From NCBI GenBank assembly GCA_002412765.1, contig DHVR01000048.1, forward strand, positions 22,309 through 80,308: a stretch of 58,000 bases of DNA. Reading direction: 5' to 3'. Both the position numbers and the translations under genes were made by a program. Shown piece by piece: positions 18,630-27,232 of the stretch (within the stretch, counting starts at the first letter, position 1; every line of letters begins with the position of its first letter). This stretch comes from Leptolinea sp. UBA5203 (GTDB lineage Bacteria; Chloroflexota; Anaerolineae; Anaerolineales; Anaerolineaceae). The notes below the pieces were generated by a model that made no database searches, was not told the DNA's origin, and saw only the letters and a list, made by a program, of their open reading frames with translations.

Positions 18630-19925
18630 ATGCAGGAAGAATGGTTAGCTGAGTTACAAACCGATGACATTCAGGTCCGGCAACGCATCATTGTTGCCAT
18701 GGCTAATTCACATGACCCGGACGCCCTGAAGCTATTAAAATTCCTCTACGAACATGACCCGGATGAAACCAACCGCGAAATGGCGAAAAATGCCGCTTTG
18801 CATTTGTGGCATTCCCTGCAATCCCCGCAGCCTGTCCCCACAAGCCCTTCAGAAGGCTCACCCACAAATAAGGTGGATTCCCCTGCTGGGCCGGTTGAAA
18901 CCAACGTCCCTGAAGAATTCCATCCAGATGCGGAACCGGTGCTTAAACCTCTGGATAATCAATCCGAGAAGGCGCGTATTTATCTCGACCGGGCGCTGGC
19001 CTCCCTGGTCAAAGAGGATACAATTGGCGCGCAAAAGGCCCTCATGCAGGCCATCACACTAAATCCCTTCCTGCAGGATGACCAGATTGCGGTGAACCTG
19101 GCCAGTGAATTGACCGGCCTGGCTCCAAGCGAAGCCATGGAAGCTTTACGAAATAAACAATACCCCTTTCCAATCCCAGCCAGTAAAGTGGTTAAACCGC
19201 CCGAACCTGCCCAGCCCAAGCCTCAAACTGGCCTGGTGCTGGTTCTTGCCGCCGTTGGAATTCTGGTTTTAGGCGTAATCCTATTTATCCTCTATGGAAC
19301 GCTGCAATCCATGGGTGTGTTTGGGTACCAACAACAAAAACATGATTTAAGTGGATATCAGTACTACCTGATCACCCCAAAAGGAAAAGCCCCGGAAAGC
19401 GGCTGGCCCGCAGTGGTTGCTTTCCATGGATATGGCGGCATAGCCGAAGACATGCTCCCCATTGCTCATCAGTTCACCAGCCAGGGAATCGTTTTTATTT
19501 CCCCCACCCTGGGGGAATATCAGCCCAATCCAGGGAACGGCCCGATTAACCCTGTTGAAGAAATCCTCTCCCAAATCACACAGGACGTTCCCATTCGATC
19601 TCGCGGAATCTATCTGCTGGGTTTATCGCAGGGAGGGTCTTTTGCATACCGCTATTCCGTTTTGAAACCGGAATGGATCGGTGGTGTGGTGACCGCCGGA
19701 GCCCCCAAGTTGGATGCCATCCAGCCAAGGGATCGAACCCTGCCGTTTATTTTTACCTGGGGATCCGAAGATGAATTGAAGGATGTAGTCGTACCCGCCT
19801 CGGTGACCCCCTTGATCAGTCAGGGATATAACGCTAAAGTTCAAATCATTCCGAATGCAGGGCATATACTCACCGCCGAAGCCATCTCCCTGGCCATCCA
19901 AATGGCAAGCGCCCAAAACCCCTGA
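18630..19925 (+). CDS. membrane-anchored alpha/beta hydrolase with HEAT-like N-terminus
   Basis: 431 residues. Residues 1-65 look like HEAT-type helical repeats (DDIQVRQRIIVAMANSHDPD, then DPDETNREMAKNAALHLW). A Pro-rich linker and a second helical segment follow (about 110-170). One transmembrane helix lies at about 198-222 (LVLVLAAVGILVLGVILFIL). The C-terminal half is an alpha/beta hydrolase: VVAFHGYGG as the oxyanion-hole strand, nucleophile Ser333 in GLSQGG, the acid Asp probably in WGSEDEL, and His in NAGHIL. With one helix after a soluble N-terminus, the hydrolase domain should face outside. It resembles esterases/dienelactone hydrolases, with unknown substrate. It is probably monocistronic. 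Confidence 0.85.
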   Translation: MQEEWLAELQTDDIQVRQRIIVAMANSHDPDALKLLKFLYEHDPDETNREMAKNAALHLWHSLQSPQPVPTSPSEGSPTNKVDSPAGPVETNVPEEFHPDAEPVLKPLDNQSEKARIYLDRALASLVKEDTIGAQKALMQAITLNPFLQDDQIAVNLASELTGLAPSEAMEALRNKQYPFPIPASKVVKPPEPAQPKPQTGLVLVLAAVGILVLGVILFILYGTLQSMGVFGYQQQKHDLSGYQYYLITPKGKAPESGWPAVVAFHGYGGIAEDMLPIAHQFTSQGIVFISPTLGEYQPNPGNGPINPVEEILSQITQDVPIRSRGIYLLGLSQGGSFAYRYSVLKPEWIGGVVTAGAPKLDAIQPRDRTLPFIFTWGSEDELKDVVVPASVTPLISQGYNAKVQIIPNAGHILTAEAISLAIQMASAQNP

Positions 19926-20448
19926 TTCATTTTCCATTGAACAGCTTGCCCTAATTTGCCCCCTTGTGCGATTCTCAATAGACCAAAGTGAACTGACAGA
20001 CCACCAAAAGAGCTGAAGGCAAGCCGCATACCCTTGCTTTATCGGTTTTCTGTATGGTTGGGTTCTCCGTATGTATTTATATTTCGTGTATTTCGTGTGT
20101 TTCGTGGTCGTTTTCATTTAAATATGAGTGTTCCTGTACATGGGTGGGCAAAACATTCGATAAAATGAATCCCATCCTGCCGCAACCCGAATGCTTTGCC
20201 CCTACGGATTGTGTCAAGAAGGTAATGCAGCAGGAAACGGTTTTTCTTTCTAGGACCTTCCTAAATCTTTTTTTTTGTGTATTTAGTGTGTTTCGTGGTC
20301 GTTTTCAGATAATAACGGGTATTCCTATACGAGGGTGGGCAAAGGACCCCTACGGATTGTGTCAATAAGGAAATGGTTTTCCTTAGTATGGCCTTCCTAA
20401 ATCTTTTTTTTGTGTATTTTGAGGTCAATCTTGAGTATATTAAAAAGT
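19926..20448. repeat. convergent gap with degraded repeat copies
   Basis: The block TTTCGTGGTCGTTTTCA occurs at 20100 and again at 20291, 191 bp apart, each followed by a GGGTGGGCAAA and a CCCCTACGGATTGTGTCAA stretch. The first copy contains AAACATTCGAT ... CGAATGCTTTGCCCC (20148-20202), a member of the AAGCATTCG palindromic family seen at 40.1 and 57.4 kb. The second copy has lost most of that core. No gene was found. Confidence 0.7.
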
Positions 20449-20481
20449 AAAGCCTGATAGGGTCAAGCTATCAGGCTTTTT
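20449..20481 (-). terminator. terminator of the hydrogenase cluster
   Basis: AAAGCCTGATAG (20449-20460) pairs with CTATCAGGCTTT (20468-20479) around a 7-base loop; T-rich on both sides. It lies 20 bp after the hydA stop on the minus strand. Confidence 0.85.
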
Positions 20482-20500
20482 GCAAGAGAGGCTCCTGGTA

Positions 20501-22240
20501 TTACGATTTTGGGATGATCAAACGATCCGGGTCATGCAGAATTTCATGAGCCAAATGACTGCCGGGATCTCCTAAGAATTCCTGGTACAAAGTCTGGATG
20601 GATGGATTCATGTGAGATTTACGAATGGCTTTGTTACGGTCCACATGATAGAGTGCACGAATACGCTGTTCAATGGTTTCATCCAGGCTCGCAGCATAGG
20701 GTTGTCCACCGCCATTGATACATCCAGCCGGGCAGGCCATGATTTCAATGATGTCATACTTGGATTCACCGCTTTCGATTTTCTCCAGTACCTTACGGGC
20801 ATTTCCCAAACCGGTTACGGCGGCCACACGAACCGTACGTCCATTGACGGCCACCGATGCTTCACGGATGCCTTCCAGGCCGCGGACTCCCATGAAGTTC
20901 ACGTCCTCAAGTTCTTTGCCGGTCATCTTCTCATAGACGGTACGCAGGGCAGCTTCCAGCACCCCGCCTGTCCCGCCAAAGATAACCCCAGCTCCGGAGG
21001 ACTCGCCAAGCGGATTATCAAAATCCTCTTCCGGCATATGGCGCAAGTCAATCGAACCTTCCTTCAACATCTTGGCCAGTTCACGGGTGGTGATAACATA
21101 ATCCACGTCCCGAAGACCATAGGTCATTTCGGAAGGCAGGGCTGCTTCATATTTCTTGGCAATACAGGGCATCACGGAAACCACAACAATGGATTTTGGA
21201 TCAATGCCCATTTTTTGCGCGTAATAGGTTTTAATGATCGCGCCTGTCATTTGCTGCGGACTTTTGCAGGTGGAGGGCATATAACTCAGACTGGGGAAAT
21301 TATGAGTAACAAAATTGATCCAGCCCGGGCAGCAGGAAGTGAGAATGGGTAAATTCTCATTCTTCTCCAGGCGGTTCATAATTTCTTTGGATTCTTCAAT
21401 CACGGTCAAGTCCGCGCCAAAGGTGGTATCAAAGACAGCATTGAAACCCAGACGGCGCAGGCCAGCCACCATCTTTCCGGTGACGATGGTTCCAGGAGCC
21501 ATGCCAAACTCTTCACCTATGGCTACGCGCACAGCGGGTGCCACCTGAACAATCACGGTCTTGGTTTTGTCAAATAAAGCATCCCAGGTCTGGCGAATGT
21601 AACCCACGCCCGTCAGCGCAGCCGTGGGGCAGACATTGACACACTGCCCGCAATACACACAGTTGGAATTGACGATTGGCATTTTTTCTGCCGGCGCTAC
21701 GATCGTATCATACCCGCGGCCGAACGCCGTCAGTGCGCCTACGGTCTGCACTTCATTACACATCGTTTCGCAGCGGCGGCACATGATACATTTATTGGGG
21801 TCGCGTTTCAAGGCGCTGCTGGAGCGGTCAATTTCATGCTCCGAACGTTTGCCGGTGTAACGCTGGGTGTTGATGCCAAATTCCCAGACCATCTTTTGCA
21901 ATTCACAATCCGTGGATTTGGCACAGATCAGACATTCAAAGGGGTGATTGGAGATGATCAATTCCAGGTTCTTGCGGCGGGAGGATAACACCCGTTTGGA
22001 ATTGGTTACCACCTTCATGCCTTCGCTGACCGGGGTCACACAGGAGGGCGCCAGGTTGCGGCGGCCTTCCACTTCCACCACACAAACGCGGCAGGAAGCT
22101 ACCTGATTATGGAAACCCGTTCTTTCAACATTTAGATGACACAGGGTGGGAATATCCAGATTAATTTTCTTTGCCGCATCTAAAATGGTGGTTCCTTCCG
22201 GAACGATCACAATTTGTCCATCGATGGTTATATTTATCAT
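20501..22240 (-). CDS. hydA: [FeFe] hydrogenase catalytic subunit HydA/HndD
   Basis: 579 residues. An N-terminal [2Fe-2S] ferredoxin-like domain (CHL..., CRVCVVEVEG, PSC), then an HPFECLICAKSTDC His-Cys cluster motif, two [4Fe-4S] motifs (CIMCRRCETMC and CVYCGQCVNVCP), and the H-cluster domain. All three H-cluster signatures are intact: TSCCPGW, MPCIAKKYE and EIMACPAGCINGGGQ. A small-subunit-like tail ends the protein (about 520-565). Size and cofactor layout match the catalytic subunit of bifurcating group A3 enzymes (Thermotoga HydA, Desulfovibrio HndD). It should reversibly reduce protons using both NADH and reduced ferredoxin, in the cytoplasm, with HydB and HydC. The start has AAGGAG upstream and lies 11 bp after hydB. 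The maturases HydE, HydF and HydG are not in this window. Confidence 0.97.
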   Translation of the reverse strand: MINITIDGQIVIVPEGTTILDAAKKINLDIPTLCHLNVERTGFHNQVASCRVCVVEVEGRRNLAPSCVTPVSEGMKVVTNSKRVLSSRRKNLELIISNHPFECLICAKSTDCELQKMVWEFGINTQRYTGKRSEHEIDRSSSALKRDPNKCIMCRRCETMCNEVQTVGALTAFGRGYDTIVAPAEKMPIVNSNCVYCGQCVNVCPTAALTGVGYIRQTWDALFDKTKTVIVQVAPAVRVAIGEEFGMAPGTIVTGKMVAGLRRLGFNAVFDTTFGADLTVIEESKEIMNRLEKNENLPILTSCCPGWINFVTHNFPSLSYMPSTCKSPQQMTGAIIKTYYAQKMGIDPKSIVVVSVMPCIAKKYEAALPSEMTYGLRDVDYVITTRELAKMLKEGSIDLRHMPEEDFDNPLGESSGAGVIFGGTGGVLEAALRTVYEKMTGKELEDVNFMGVRGLEGIREASVAVNGRTVRVAAVTGLGNARKVLEKIESGESKYDIIEIMACPAGCINGGGQPYAASLDETIEQRIRALYHVDRNKAIRKSHMNPSIQTLYQEFLGDPGSHLAHEILHDPDRLIIPKS

Positions 22241-22251
22241 TTCATCACTCC

Positions 22252-24129
22252 TTAATTCCGCACAACTGCGCCAAATTTACAACGCGTCAGACAGGCACCA
22301 CATTTGATGCATTTGCTCTGGTCAATTTCGTGGACCTGTTTGACCGATCCGGAAATACAATTGACCGGGCAGCCGCGTGCACAGGATGTACAACCAATAC
22401 ATTTCTCGGGTAAAATTTCGAACTTCAATAATTTCTGGCATACCCCAGCCGGACAGCGTTTGTCCACCACGTGCGCCTGATACTCATCCATGAAATATTT
22501 CAAGGTGGAGAGCACCGGGTTTGGAGCGGTTTGCCCCAGACCGCACAGGGACGTATCAGCAATTGTTTCGGCCAGAGCGCGCAGCTCCTCCAGGTCTTCC
22601 TGGGTGCCGCGTCCTTCGGTAATGCCGGTCAGGATTTCATACATGCGCTTGTTGCCAATGCGGCAGGGCGAACAGCGTCCGCAGGACTCTTCAACCGTAA
22701 ACTCAAGGTAGAAGCGGGCAATGTTGACCATGCAGTCATGGTCACTGAGCACGATCATACCGCCAGAGCCCATCATGGAGCCGATGGAGGCCAGGGATTC
22801 ATAATCAATAGGCGTATCCAGATATTGCTTGGGAATACAGCCGCCAGAAGGTCCACCGGTTTGGGCTGCCTTAAATTCAGCGCCGTCCTTGATGCCGCCG
22901 CCAATATCATAAATGATCTCACGCAGGGTGGTGCCCATGGGGACTTCGACCAGCCCAACATTGTTGACTTTACCAGCCAGGGCAAATACTTTTGTGCCTT
23001 TGGAGGTTTGGGTGCCAATCTGGTTGTACCATTCCGCACCCTTGAGGAAAATGATGGGAACATTAGCCAGGGTTTCCACATTATTAACGATGGTAGGCTT
23101 ATTCCACAAGCCGCTCTCTGCCGGGAACGGCGGTTTGGTGCTGGGTTCACCGCGTTTTCCTTCCAGAGAATGGATCAGAGCCGTTTCTTCACCGCACACA
23201 AAAGCGCCGGCGCCCAGGCGATAATCCACATCAAAGTCAAAGCCGGTACCGAGGATATTCTTGCCCAATAAGCCGTGAGTCCGCGCCTGTTCCAGGGCGA
23301 CACTCAAGCGGTGCACAGCCAGTGGATACTCCGCGCGGATATAAACAAATCCTTTGTGAGCGCCAATGGCATAAGCGGCAATCGCCATGCCTTCAATCAC
23401 ACTGTGGGCATCCCCTTCCATGATCGAGCGGTCCATGAAGGCACCCGGATCACCCTCATCGGCATTACAAACAATGAATTTTTCATCGTTCTCATAATGA
23501 CGGGCAAATTCCCATTTCTTGCCGGTCAGGAAACCTGCCCCACCCCGGCCGCGTAAGCCGGATTTTTTCATTTCCTCAATCACCTCATCCGGTGACATTT
23601 TCGTCAGGGCGTTGGATAAAGCCTGGTAACCGCCAACGGCAATGTATTCTTCGATCTTTTCCGGATTGATCAAACCACAATTCCGCAAAGCCACACGTTC
23701 CTGTAATTGATAAAAAGAGATATCTTCCGAAGATTCCTTCTTTTCTTTCAAAATCGGGTCCTGATACAGCAGCCGGGTTACGCGCTGCCCTTTGAGTAAA
23801 TGCTGTTCAAAGATGTCAGGAACGTCTTCCGGTTTAACCTGCACATAAAAAACGTTCTCAGGGAATATTTTGATGATTGGTCCTTTTTCACAAAATCCGA
23901 AACAACCGGTGATGGAAACTTCCATGGAATCGCTCATGGCGTGTTCCAAAATTAAGCGCTGAAACTCACTGACGATTTTGTGACTGTTGGAGGCATGGCA
24001 GCCCGTGCCGCCGCAAACCAGGATCAGCCGTTTATTGGTGTCCGAAGCGAGTCCCTGGCGGGAATCCAGCAGCCCTTTATTCGCTTCATAAGCACCCAAA
24101 AGCTCAACGGGGGTTTTAATTTCAAGCAT
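22252..24129 (-). CDS. hydB: bifurcating hydrogenase flavin/NAD subunit HydB (NuoF-like)
   Basis: 625 residues. The N-terminal 120 residues are a thioredoxin-like [2Fe-2S] domain (CGGTGCHAS and GCFGFCEKGP). The NuoF core follows: GLRGRGGAGFLTGKKW and NADEGDPGAF for FMN/NAD binding, GAGAFVCGEETALI, then ESCGRCSPCR ... SLCGLGQ for a [4Fe-4S] cluster. Two C-terminal [4Fe-4S] ferredoxin motifs end the protein (CIGCTSCARGCP, CIKCGACLTRC). Respiratory NuoF lacks the N- and C-terminal extensions; they are typical of HydB/HndC, so this is the NADH-binding subunit of the soluble complex. The start overlaps the hydC stop by eight bases, and GGAGG precedes it. No key residue looks missing. Confidence 0.96.
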   Translation of the reverse strand: MLEIKTPVELLGAYEANKGLLDSRQGLASDTNKRLILVCGGTGCHASNSHKIVSEFQRLILEHAMSDSMEVSITGCFGFCEKGPIIKIFPENVFYVQVKPEDVPDIFEQHLLKGQRVTRLLYQDPILKEKKESSEDISFYQLQERVALRNCGLINPEKIEEYIAVGGYQALSNALTKMSPDEVIEEMKKSGLRGRGGAGFLTGKKWEFARHYENDEKFIVCNADEGDPGAFMDRSIMEGDAHSVIEGMAIAAYAIGAHKGFVYIRAEYPLAVHRLSVALEQARTHGLLGKNILGTGFDFDVDYRLGAGAFVCGEETALIHSLEGKRGEPSTKPPFPAESGLWNKPTIVNNVETLANVPIIFLKGAEWYNQIGTQTSKGTKVFALAGKVNNVGLVEVPMGTTLREIIYDIGGGIKDGAEFKAAQTGGPSGGCIPKQYLDTPIDYESLASIGSMMGSGGMIVLSDHDCMVNIARFYLEFTVEESCGRCSPCRIGNKRMYEILTGITEGRGTQEDLEELRALAETIADTSLCGLGQTAPNPVLSTLKYFMDEYQAHVVDKRCPAGVCQKLLKFEILPEKCIGCTSCARGCPVNCISGSVKQVHEIDQSKCIKCGACLTRCKFGAVVRN

Positions 24130-24694
24130 GATTTACCTCCACATTGTCTGTGATCTCTTCAATCAGATATTGTTCAAGAATGTCACGGACATCTCCAACT
24201 TTCACTTTCCCGTAGACTTTCGAATTAATGGTGACCACGGGAGCCAATCCACACGCACCCACGCAGCGCAGGCTCTCGATGGAGAATTTTCCATCCTCGG
24301 TTACTTCCCCGGCTTTAATGTTAAGCACCTGCTCAAATTCCTGCAGCACTTTTTCGGAGCCGTTTACGTAACAAGCAGTTCCCATACAAACATTAATTTG
24401 AACCTTGCCTTTCGGGGTAACCGTGAAATAGTTATAGAAACTAATCACCCCAGAGACATGCGCATGGGATACCCCAAAGCGGCAGGCAATGTGTCGCTGA
24501 ACTACTTCCGGCAGGTATCCAAAAATCTTTTGGGCATGGTGCAGCGTCATGATCAAGGTATCCATGCGCCGGGGATCTTTAAGATCCAGATGCAGCTCAT
24601 CAATGAATTGATCCAGGGCTGCAAAAAGTTTCTTGTTTTGTTCCCCGCAAGGGATGTCATCCCCGCAGGGAGAGAGAGCGGATGTACAGGTCAT
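24122..24694 (-). CDS. hydC: bifurcating hydrogenase [2Fe-2S] subunit HydC (NuoE-like)
   Basis: 190 residues. Residues 30-185 are a NuoE-type thioredoxin-like domain with four cluster Cys in CMGTAC and CVGAC. The helical N-terminal half carries the usual HHAQKIFGYLP segment. It is slightly longer than the typical 155-165 residues because of a 25-residue Cys-containing N-terminus. AGGAG precedes the ATG at good spacing. The gene starts only nine bases after the ABC ATPase gene, which puts hydrogenase and transporter on one transcript unless a promoter is hidden inside the ATPase gene. It passes electrons between flavin and the HydA clusters. Confidence 0.96.
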   Translation of the reverse strand: MTCTSALSPCGDDIPCGEQNKKLFAALDQFIDELHLDLKDPRRMDTLIMTLHHAQKIFGYLPEVVQRHIACRFGVSHAHVSGVISFYNYFTVTPKGKVQINVCMGTACYVNGSEKVLQEFEQVLNIKAGEVTEDGKFSIESLRCVGACGLAPVVTINSKVYGKVKVGDVRDILEQYLIEEITDNVEVNHA

Positions 24695-24703
24695 AAGGAC
24701 TCC

Positions 24704-25441
24704 TTATTTTCGATTCAAGTTAAATGACTGATCCAAAGGGATAGGCTCCGCCTGATTCAGTTGGATTGGAAATGGATAAAAATATTTTTCGGGACAAAAG
24801 CTTTCCGCCGGCAGGGCAAGCGGATTAGCTAAAACCTGATGTTGGAAATATAAAACGGAATGGGCCATAAGGGGAATTTCATCCGGAATGTGGGTGATGA
24901 ACAATGCCGATAAATCCGGCAATGTGGTGAGGATATGCTGGATGATATTGGCCTTGGCTTCCGCGCCGATGGACTGAAAGGGTTCATCCATCAGGACGAG
25001 CAGTGGTCTTCCCAGCATAGCCCGCATAATGGCTGCTTTCTGTTTCATACCGCCGGAAAGTTGATAAGGGTATTGCCTTGCACTGTCACCCAGTTCACAG
25101 ACTTCCAGCCATTGTTGATAGTCTTTCCGCACTTGAGAAGTTACCTTCTTCTGTTGGGCTTCAAAAGGCAGGAGAATATTTTCTTCCAGCGTCAGAAAAG
25201 GAAACAGGCGCGGCTCCTGAAAAATCACCGCAGGTGTCGGATCGGCCAGCCAAGTATCACCACTGTCTGCTGTTTCCAGACCCGCCAGGATTCGTAAAAG
25301 GGTCGTTTTTCCAGCACCGGAGGGAGCAAAAAGCGCCAGACGCTCTCCTGCATTCAGAGAAAAGGATAAGTTCTGAATCACAGGCATATCCTGGTACTTT
25401 TTGGATACTTGATGGACAACAAGCATTGCTTCCGAATCCAT
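24704..25441 (-). CDS. ABC transporter ATPase, SsuB/TauB/NrtD-like
   Basis: 245 residues. Walker A APSGAGKTTL, Q-loop in VIFQEPRLFPFLT, signature LSGGMKQKAAIMRAML, Walker B LLVLMDEP and switch His in LFITHIPDE are all intact. The PRLFPFLT segment is typical of nitrate/sulfonate/taurine importers. It sits between its permease (3 bp) and hydC (9 bp). GGAGTAGATC precedes the ATG. The C-terminal 35 residues go beyond the usual core. It energises uptake of the substrate brought by the lipoprotein encoded two genes upstream. Confidence 0.93.
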   Translation of the reverse strand: MDSEAMLVVHQVSKKYQDMPVIQNLSFSLNAGERLALFAPSGAGKTTLLRILAGLETADSGDTWLADPTPAVIFQEPRLFPFLTLEENILLPFEAQQKKVTSQVRKDYQQWLEVCELGDSARQYPYQLSGGMKQKAAIMRAMLGRPLLVLMDEPFQSIGAEAKANIIQHILTTLPDLSALFITHIPDEIPLMAHSVLYFQHQVLANPLALPAESFCPEKYFYPFPIQLNQAEPIPLDQSFNLNRK

Positions 25442-25444
25442 GAT

Positions 25445-26206
25445 CTACTCCGCGAATGAAAATCGTTTACAAGTCAGGCTGAAGAAGAGGGACTGCGCAG
25501 CCTGAACCAAAAGGGTGATGCCCAACAAAATGATCAAGTAGAAGAATACTTCTTTCATGTTAAAAATCAGGCGGGCATGATTGAGCAGATAGCCCAGTCC
25601 ATCCTGCGAGCCGATGAATTCACCCAGCACCACAATTTTCAGCGCCAGGCTGAAACCCAGGTTGAAATTGCTTTGGAAAACTGGAACCAGGGCAGGCAAG
25701 TAGCTGTAGCGCAGAAAAATGGACTTGCTGCTCTTCAGCGTCTTCAGGTATTCCTCCAACGCCGGGTTGCGTTTGGAGAGGCCGCTGACGGTATTGACCA
25801 CGATGGTAGGCAGCACCAGGAACAGGATCAGCACAATGGGGGTAACACTGCCGATACCGAACATCAGCACAAAGATTACACCCAGAATGGTACCCGGCAA
25901 AACCTGTAAAGCCATCATCATAGCGGTCATGGAGCTCTCCAACTTTTTGGACACGGCCAGCAAACCCAGCCCCGTCCCCAGGACGTACGACAAGAAGAAA
26001 CCGATCAGCACACGCATCAAGGTCAGCCCCAACTGCTGCAGGAAGGAGGCTGTAAAAAAGCTGCCAAATTCCGAGAAGACGGTCAGCGGGGAGGGAATGA
26101 TGAAGGCAGGGTAAAACAAGGCTGCCACACCCCAGAGGACCAACAGCAGCAGGATGCTGAGCAGTTCATTTCGCAGGGAGGTAATAAAAAGCTGCATCGA
26201 TTTCAT
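25445..26206 (-). CDS. ABC transporter permease, SsuC/NrtB-like
   Basis: 253 residues from the ATG at 26206, preceded by GGAAAA. An in-frame TTG at 26221 would add five residues. Six hydrophobic segments span the protein, with the BPD_transp_1 region from about residue 65 and a degenerate EAA loop (LKSSKSIFLRYSYLPALVP) near residue 165. The start lies inside the 3' end of the substrate-binding protein gene (about 40-bp overlap), an unusually deep overlap that suggests tight coupling. The family transports sulfonates, nitrate, bicarbonate or pyrimidine precursors; the substrate here is unknown. Confidence 0.92.
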   Translation of the reverse strand: MKSMQLFITSLRNELLSILLLLVLWGVAALFYPAFIIPSPLTVFSEFGSFFTASFLQQLGLTLMRVLIGFFLSYVLGTGLGLLAVSKKLESSMTAMMMALQVLPGTILGVIFVLMFGIGSVTPIVLILFLVLPTIVVNTVSGLSKRNPALEEYLKTLKSSKSIFLRYSYLPALVPVFQSNFNLGFSLALKIVVLGEFIGSQDGLGYLLNHARLIFNMKEVFFYLIILLGITLLVQAAQSLFFSLTCKRFSFAE

Positions 26207-27131
26207 TCTGTGGTTTTCCAATCGTTACATCATATCGTTCAATCTGTGTTTTCATTTCAGTGCCGCTCATCAAATCAAAGCGAATGCGGCCAAGGGAGTT
26301 CAGCAAAATCTTGGGAGGGAAAGAATAGGAAGCGGCAACCGCATCCACCACGGCTTGGGGGTCAGTTTCAACCTGGGCAATGGCATCTGCCAGCGCTTGA
26401 TTGAACTGCGCGATCTGATCGGCATGCCCGGCAGCCCACTCCGTGTTGACAAACGTACCCACCTGGGGATAGCCCTGATCCTGCGGATTGGCCTGATTCC
26501 ACTGATCAAAATAGCTAAGAGAGATAAAGATGTTGTCCTGCCCTTCCAGCAGGGATATAAACGGTTCAGGCAGCACAACCGCACCGGCCTTGCCTTCCTT
26601 TAATAAAGCCACGGAGGAATCAAAGGGGGAATAAACCGGTGTGATATCTTCCTTCCAGGTAAGGTCTTCTTGAGCAGCAAAATAGGCGCTGACATCTTCG
26701 ATGGGAGAACCTTCAAAGGGAATGTAGATTTCCTTGCCTTTCAGATCCGCAAAGCTATTCACCGCACTGCCGGTGGTCACCAGGTAGGAAAGACCGGAGA
26801 CAAAGGAGTTGGCCAGTTGGATGGGTACTTCCTGTTTGTAAAGATCCTGGCCTACGGAGAGCCCGGTAACAAAGATGGGGATATCGCCGCGCACAAAAAG
26901 CGTGTTCGCCTGGGATTGATTGCTGTATAAAGTGACATGAAAATTGGTGGATTGACTGGCGGCCAGTAAAACCGGAATGGAAGAAGTGGAAGCAGGAGCG
27001 TAAATCTCAATCACTTCACTGGTTTGATCTTCACTCACGGGTTTTTCCGCCGGGCTGCACCCGGTAAGACCTACAGCTCCTGTAACCACCGCAGCCAATA
27101 AAAGAATCCATACCTTTAATATATTTTTCAT
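26166..27131 (-). CDS. ABC substrate-binding lipoprotein, SsuA/NMT1-like
   Basis: 321 residues. A lipoprotein signal peptide ends in the lipobox LTGC with Cys25. The rest follows the two-lobe NMT1/SsuA fold: EIYAPASTSSIPVLLA, then VTGLSVGQDLY, FADLKGKEIYIPFEGSPIEDV, and AGAVVLPEPFISLL. The GSP..D stretch in the hinge region is typical of this family. It lacks features that would fix the ligand. Being placed directly before a bifurcating hydrogenase is not the usual context for sulfonate or nitrate importers. GGAAAGGT precedes the ATG, and a small hairpin (27151-27170) lies just upstream in the leader. Confidence 0.92.
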   Translation of the reverse strand: MKNILKVWILLLAAVVTGAVGLTGCSPAEKPVSEDQTSEVIEIYAPASTSSIPVLLAASQSTNFHVTLYSNQSQANTLFVRGDIPIFVTGLSVGQDLYKQEVPIQLANSFVSGLSYLVTTGSAVNSFADLKGKEIYIPFEGSPIEDVSAYFAAQEDLTWKEDITPVYSPFDSSVALLKEGKAGAVVLPEPFISLLEGQDNIFISLSYFDQWNQANPQDQGYPQVGTFVNTEWAAGHADQIAQFNQALADAIAQVETDPQAVVDAVAASYSFPPKILLNSLGRIRFDLMSGTEMKTQIERYDVTIGKPQNEIDAAFYYLPAK

Positions 27132-27150
27132 TTTTTACCTTTCCAATAAT

Positions 27151-27170
27151 CAGACAGGTACTTCTGTCTG
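27151..27170 (-). promoter_or_regulatory. inverted repeat in front of the ABC lipoprotein gene
   Basis: CAGACAG and CTGTCTG form 7-bp arms around six bases, 20 bp before the start codon and about 60 bp after the CBS gene stop. It could be an operator, an RNA hairpin that sets relative expression in the operon, or chance. There is no T-tract to make it a terminator. Confidence 0.4.
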
Positions 27171-27232
27171 TCCACCCAGTGATTTAACCTTGGAACTGGA
27201 ATTCGCTGGGCGTTTAAGTCATGTACCTAAAG

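Noticed and set aside
20612..23271. long plus-strand frames at 20612-21352 and 22471-23271
   Set aside because: Antisense to hydA and hydB, which carry complete cofactor motifs.
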